A DNA stretch of 6,595 nucleotides from Candidatus Nomurabacteria bacterium RIFCSPLOWO2_02_FULL_42_17 (GTDB lineage: Bacteria; Patescibacteriota; Minisyncoccia; Phycocordibacterales; MFVN01): the NCBI GenBank assembly GCA_001786095.1, contig MFVN01000038.1:1-6595 (forward strand), written 5' to 3'. The notes beneath the pieces were generated by a model. It was not told where the DNA came from. It did no database searches and saw only the letters and a list, made by a program, of their open reading frames with translations. Of this stretch, positions 4,455-6,595 are shown in pieces. The translations under genes and the position numbers were made by a program. Positions within the stretch are counted from its first letter, which is position 1; each line of letters begins with the position of its first letter.

Positions 4455-5267
4455 ATGAAAATCATCAGAAAATTAAAGTGGGTTTTACTTGTAATTTTGA
4501 TCAGCGTAGCCGGAGCTTGGCTGAACGAGAATTTCGTCCACTATTATATTTCCAAGACTCTGTTTTATTCTATTTTAATTTTCGGAATTCCGGCATCAAT
4601 TTTTACCCGCTTTATTCAACCGGTCAAAAAACTAAAACTGCATGGTTATCTGCTTTCTTTTATCATCAGCTTATTGCTTATTCCTTATTTGGGTTTGATA
4701 ATCGGTCACTCCGATATTTTCGCCAAGGACCAAGCCGGTTTAGGATTAACGGTCAAGGAGGTGAGATTTAAAATTGTCAAAATTGAATTCAAAAAAGAGA
4801 GCGAAGATGTTTGGGAAACTAATTTAGTCAACAAAGAAGCCCTGCTTTATCCGGGCAAAAATTGGGTCTGGATGGGAAGACAGGAGCTTGGTCCGGTCGG
4901 TTATGATCGGGAAAGGGGAATAATGGAAACGGCAACCGATATTCTCTGGGACCAGAATTTAGTCATTCAGGAACATCCTGATTGGATAGTTCCCGCTCCG
5001 GAAAATAATTCAGATGTTGTAAAATCGGAAAATTTAGGCGAAGGAAAATATCTGGTAACTTTTTTCCGTCGGGAAGAATTTGAGAGGCCTCTTTTGAGGC
5101 CGGCGGGAACGGAAGGCCAGTCGCCGCCATCGGTTCCTGTTTACCCCGATGTCGGCTTGGATGTGATTATCGGCGAAGATGGCCGTGTCGCGAGAATTAC
5201 GCTTCACCCATTGCTTCCAGAACCCTTTGGCGAACTAACAATAGAAGTTCCTACGGGCAACCTATAA
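4455..5267 (+). CDS. Membrane-anchored protein of unknown function with three N-terminal helices
   Basis: The protein is 270 residues. Three hydrophobic segments are visible: about 9-23 (WVLLVILISVAGAWL), 35-52 (TLFYSILIFGIPASIF) and 65-84 (YLLSFIISLLLIPYLGLIIG). A basic start (MKIIRKLK) and the PVKKLK loop lie on the likely cytoplasmic side, so the remaining 185 residues would be outside the membrane. The soluble part looks beta-rich (VKEVRFKIVKIEF, NWVWMGRQELGPVGY, KYLVTFFRREEF, GLDVIIGEDGRVARITL). It contains a Pro-rich stretch, RPLLRPAGTEGQSPP (211-225), that could be a linker or insertion. I recognise no family and no catalytic motif. It appears monocistronic, with its own promoter at 4413-4442. 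A role at the envelope is inferred only from topology. Confidence 0.8.
   Translation: MKIIRKLKWVLLVILISVAGAWLNENFVHYYISKTLFYSILIFGIPASIFTRFIQPVKKLKLHGYLLSFIISLLLIPYLGLIIGHSDIFAKDQAGLGLTVKEVRFKIVKIEFKKESEDVWETNLVNKEALLYPGKNWVWMGRQELGPVGYDRERGIMETATDILWDQNLVIQEHPDWIVPAPENNSDVVKSENLGEGKYLVTFFRREEFERPLLRPAGTEGQSPPSVPVYPDVGLDVIIGEDGRVARITLHPLLPEPFGELTIEVPTGNL
5086..5101. repeat. Short perfect hairpin inside the membrane-protein gene
   Basis: GGCCTC, TTTT, GAGGCC encodes the mirror-like peptide RPLLRP (211-216) at the start of a Pro-rich stretch. It may be a chance palindrome or the edge of a small insertion. Confidence 0.5.
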
Positions 5268-5294
5268 GAAATGTTCCTGTTTCCGTTTTTTTAT

Positions 5295-5383
5295 GCAATC
5301 CTTTCCCAAAACGGCGAAAGTTGCGAAACGTGGACATTATACTAAAAAGTTAGAACTCATTTTGCGGGAAGAAAGGATTTTGC
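5295..5383. repeat. Interrupted inverted repeat, possible small non-coding element
   Basis: AATCCTTTC (5297-5305) pairs perfectly with GAAAGGATT (5371-5379). Flanking GCA/TGC and inner CC/GG and AAAA/TTTT pairings allow small bulges. The enclosed 65 bases include a TATACT (5338-5343). The shape fits a small RNA structure or a degenerate miniature element. No target duplication is obvious. Confidence 0.4.
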
Positions 5384-5434
5384 TTTGCCTCGACTGTTTT
5401 TTTGAGAAAAATCGCTTAATCAATTAAATACAAA

Positions 5435-5460
5435 ACCCAGCAGATTCTCTCATACTGGGT
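5435..5460. repeat. Hairpin ACCCAG-N14-CTGGGT upstream of the ABC ATPase gene
   Basis: There is a perfect six-pair stem with a 14-base loop. No T tract follows on the plus strand. On the minus strand the stem is followed by TTTGTATTT, so it could act as a weak terminator in that direction. Confidence 0.4.
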
Positions 5461-5512
5461 CTGGGGAGGAATGCGGGGCGGATTCGTTTTTGATTTTTGG
5501 CGCGGGTCTGTC

Positions 5513-5541
5513 TTCAAAAAACGCTGAATTTGTGCCATACT
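5513..5541 (+). promoter_or_regulatory. Candidate promoter of the ABC ATPase gene, leaderless geometry
   Basis: CATACT (5536-5541) ends six bases before the ATG at 5548. TTCAAA (5513-5518, four of six) lies 17 bases upstream. This is the same spacing between -10 box and start codon as at the antitoxin gene. Confidence 0.45.
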
Positions 5542-5547
5542 ATCTTC

Positions 5548-6546
5548 ATGAACTCGGATTCCATTATTGTTTCCAATTTGTCAAAAAGATTTTCGTTTCC
5601 TGTCAAAAACCCATCCGCCGGATGGGTCAAAAATCTTTTTGCTCCCGAAACCAAAGAAATTAATGCTGTTGACGATATTTCGTTTTCTGTCAAAAGCGGC
5701 GAGCGCGTGGCGTTTATCGGCCCCAACGGAGCCGGAAAATCAACGACAATCAAAATGTTGACGGGCATACTTTTCCCGACATCGGGAAAAGCAAACGTCC
5801 TCGGCCTCGACCCATCGAAAGACCGAAAGAAACTTGCCTACCAAATCGGAACAGTTTTCGGACAGCGTTCGCAACTTTTGCCAAACTTGCCATTGACCGA
5901 CTCGCTCGAATTTTTCGGCGTGATGTATGACCTAACCGACAAACAAATCAAGGCGCGTGTTGCTGAACTTGTTGATTTGTTTGATATGGGTTCATTCATC
6001 AATCAGCCAATCCGAAAACTGTCCCTCGGTCAACGTATGCGAGCCGAGGTCGCCGCTTCGCTTATACATAAGCCAAAAATAATCTTTCTCGACGAGCCGA
6101 CAATCGGGCTTGATGTTGTGGCAAAAAAATCGCTTCGTGATTTATTGCTCAAAATAAACAAGGAAGAAAACACGACAATATTCTTAACTTCTCACGATGT
6201 CGGCGATATCGAATCTTTGTGCGACCGGACAATTGTCATAAACCACGGCGTATTGATAAAAGATTTGCCGACGCGGGAACTCTCGCAAGTATTCGTGCGA
6301 GAAAAGAACATTGATATCACGCCGGAAACGACTTTTGACGAATTTCCTGAATTGCCGGAGGGTATCAACTACGGCGCAAAAGACAAAAATAAAATAACAG
6401 TTGTCGTTGATATCAATAAAATCGGCGTTCAGGAAGCGTTGCGAAAATTACTCGACCTATTCAAGGTTGACGATGTTGATGTATACGACACCGATCTTGA
6501 AACAGTCATCAGAAATATTTATGAAAGCAATCCGACTCGGCAATAA
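5548..6546 (+). CDS. ABC-2 type exporter ATP-binding protein (COG4586-like)
   Basis: This is the cytoplasmic ATPase that powers an ABC exporter. The 332 residues show Walker [10 protein letters not shown] (58-66), Q-loop FGQRSQL (104-110, Q106), signature KLSLGQRMR (157-165, LSLGQ in place of LSGGQ), Walker B IIFLDEP (178-184), D-loop GLD (187-189) and H-loop TSHD (H216). The long N-terminal insert before INAVDDISF and the [20 protein letters not shown] segment resemble the COG4586 group, whose partners are two ABC-2 permeases. Some members have been linked to viologen or toxic-compound export, but the substrate here cannot be read. Residues 250-332 form an extra C-terminal domain. The ATG at 5548 is chosen over an in-frame TTG at 5497 because the latter lies before the -10 box. 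No permease is in the window; it would be expected beyond the right edge. Confidence 0.94.
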   Translation: MNSDSIIVSNLSKRFSFPVKNPSAGWVKNLFAPETKEINAVDDISFSVKSGERVAFIGPNGAGKSTTIKMLTGILFPTSGKANVLGLDPSKDRKKLAYQIGTVFGQRSQLLPNLPLTDSLEFFGVMYDLTDKQIKARVAELVDLFDMGSFINQPIRKLSLGQRMRAEVAASLIHKPKIIFLDEPTIGLDVVAKKSLRDLLLKINKEENTTIFLTSHDVGDIESLCDRTIVINHGVLIKDLPTRELSQVFVREKNIDITPETTFDEFPELPEGINYGAKDKNKITVVVDINKIGVQEALRKLLDLFKVDDVDVYDTDLETVIRNIYESNPTRQ

Positions 6547-6595
6547 AATAGTCCGAACGCTGGTCAGGGACCGAATGTATTACCCAGACCGGCTT

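Larger units (their letters stand above)
5268..5547. other. 280-base intergenic region without a recognisable gene
   Basis: I see no convincing reading frame, tRNA or known riboswitch here. It holds an interrupted inverted repeat at 5295-5383, a hairpin at 5435-5460, T runs near 5284-5292 and 5397-5403, and a candidate promoter for the ABC ATPase at 5513-5541. An in-frame TTG at 5497 exists but is a poor start. Confidence 0.7.

Noticed and set aside
5295..5383. Integron-type attC site
   Set aside because: GTTAGAA near the middle recalls the core site, but the final base and the matching left core RYYYAAC do not fit, and no integrase is present.
5497..5547. Upstream TTG start for the ABC ATPase
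   Set aside because: It precedes the candidate promoter, and the added residues do not resemble the family.
6575..6595. Possible start of a downstream gene (ATG, seven codons to the edge)
   Set aside because: Too short to judge. A permease gene is expected here from family context, but the sequence cannot show it.
1..6595. CRISPR array, tRNA or rRNA genes
   Set aside because: No spaced direct repeats of CRISPR type, cloverleaf or rRNA segment was seen. The repeat at 108-335 has no unique spacers.

Overview
The window looks like a piece of a Patescibacteria/CPR (Parcubacteria-like) genome. That placement is an inference from style, not from a marker gene. Short AT-rich accessory genes sit between GC-richer housekeeping genes. 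None of the assigned starts has a clear Shine-Dalgarno sequence, several starts lie about 6-12 bases downstream of a -10 box, and a palindromic in-frame repeat interrupts a housekeeping enzyme. TAA, TAG and TGA all behave as stops, so the recoded UGA of Gracilibacteria/SR1 is not indicated.

Layout from left to right. (1) A minus-strand gene for an unusual Gly/Ala/Leu/Thr hexanucleotide-repeat membrane protein (443 to the left edge, 3' end missing), with a near-consensus promoter at 510-539. (2) A divergent plus-strand block: a probable antitoxin (579-791), a RelE/ParE-type toxin (802-1068) and, after only nine bases, tgt (1078-2322), a tRNA-guanine transglycosylase carrying a 26-residue palindrome-encoded insertion beside its zinc site. 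(3) A promoter, a leader hairpin and an orphan small four-cysteine protein (2442-2786) ending in a strong intrinsic terminator. (4) ddl (2886-3905), D-alanine:D-alanine ligase of peptidoglycan synthesis. (5) Two overlapping minus-strand frames (4329-3860), convergent with ddl, linked by a seven-A slippery run; they may be one frameshifted gene or one decayed gene. (6) A divergent plus-strand membrane-anchored protein of unknown function (4455-5267). (7) A 280-base gap with two inverted repeats but no recognisable gene. (8) An ABC-2 type exporter ATPase (5548-6546), whose permeases probably lie beyond the right edge.

Tgt (tRNA modification) and Ddl (cell wall) are core enzymes. Between them lie accessory modules (toxin-antitoxin pair, repeat protein, small zinc-ribbon-like protein, frameshifted pair). 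No single multi-gene new system is evident. The most notable points are the repeat membrane protein, the insertion in Tgt, the slippery-site gene pair and the leaderless-looking promoter architecture.
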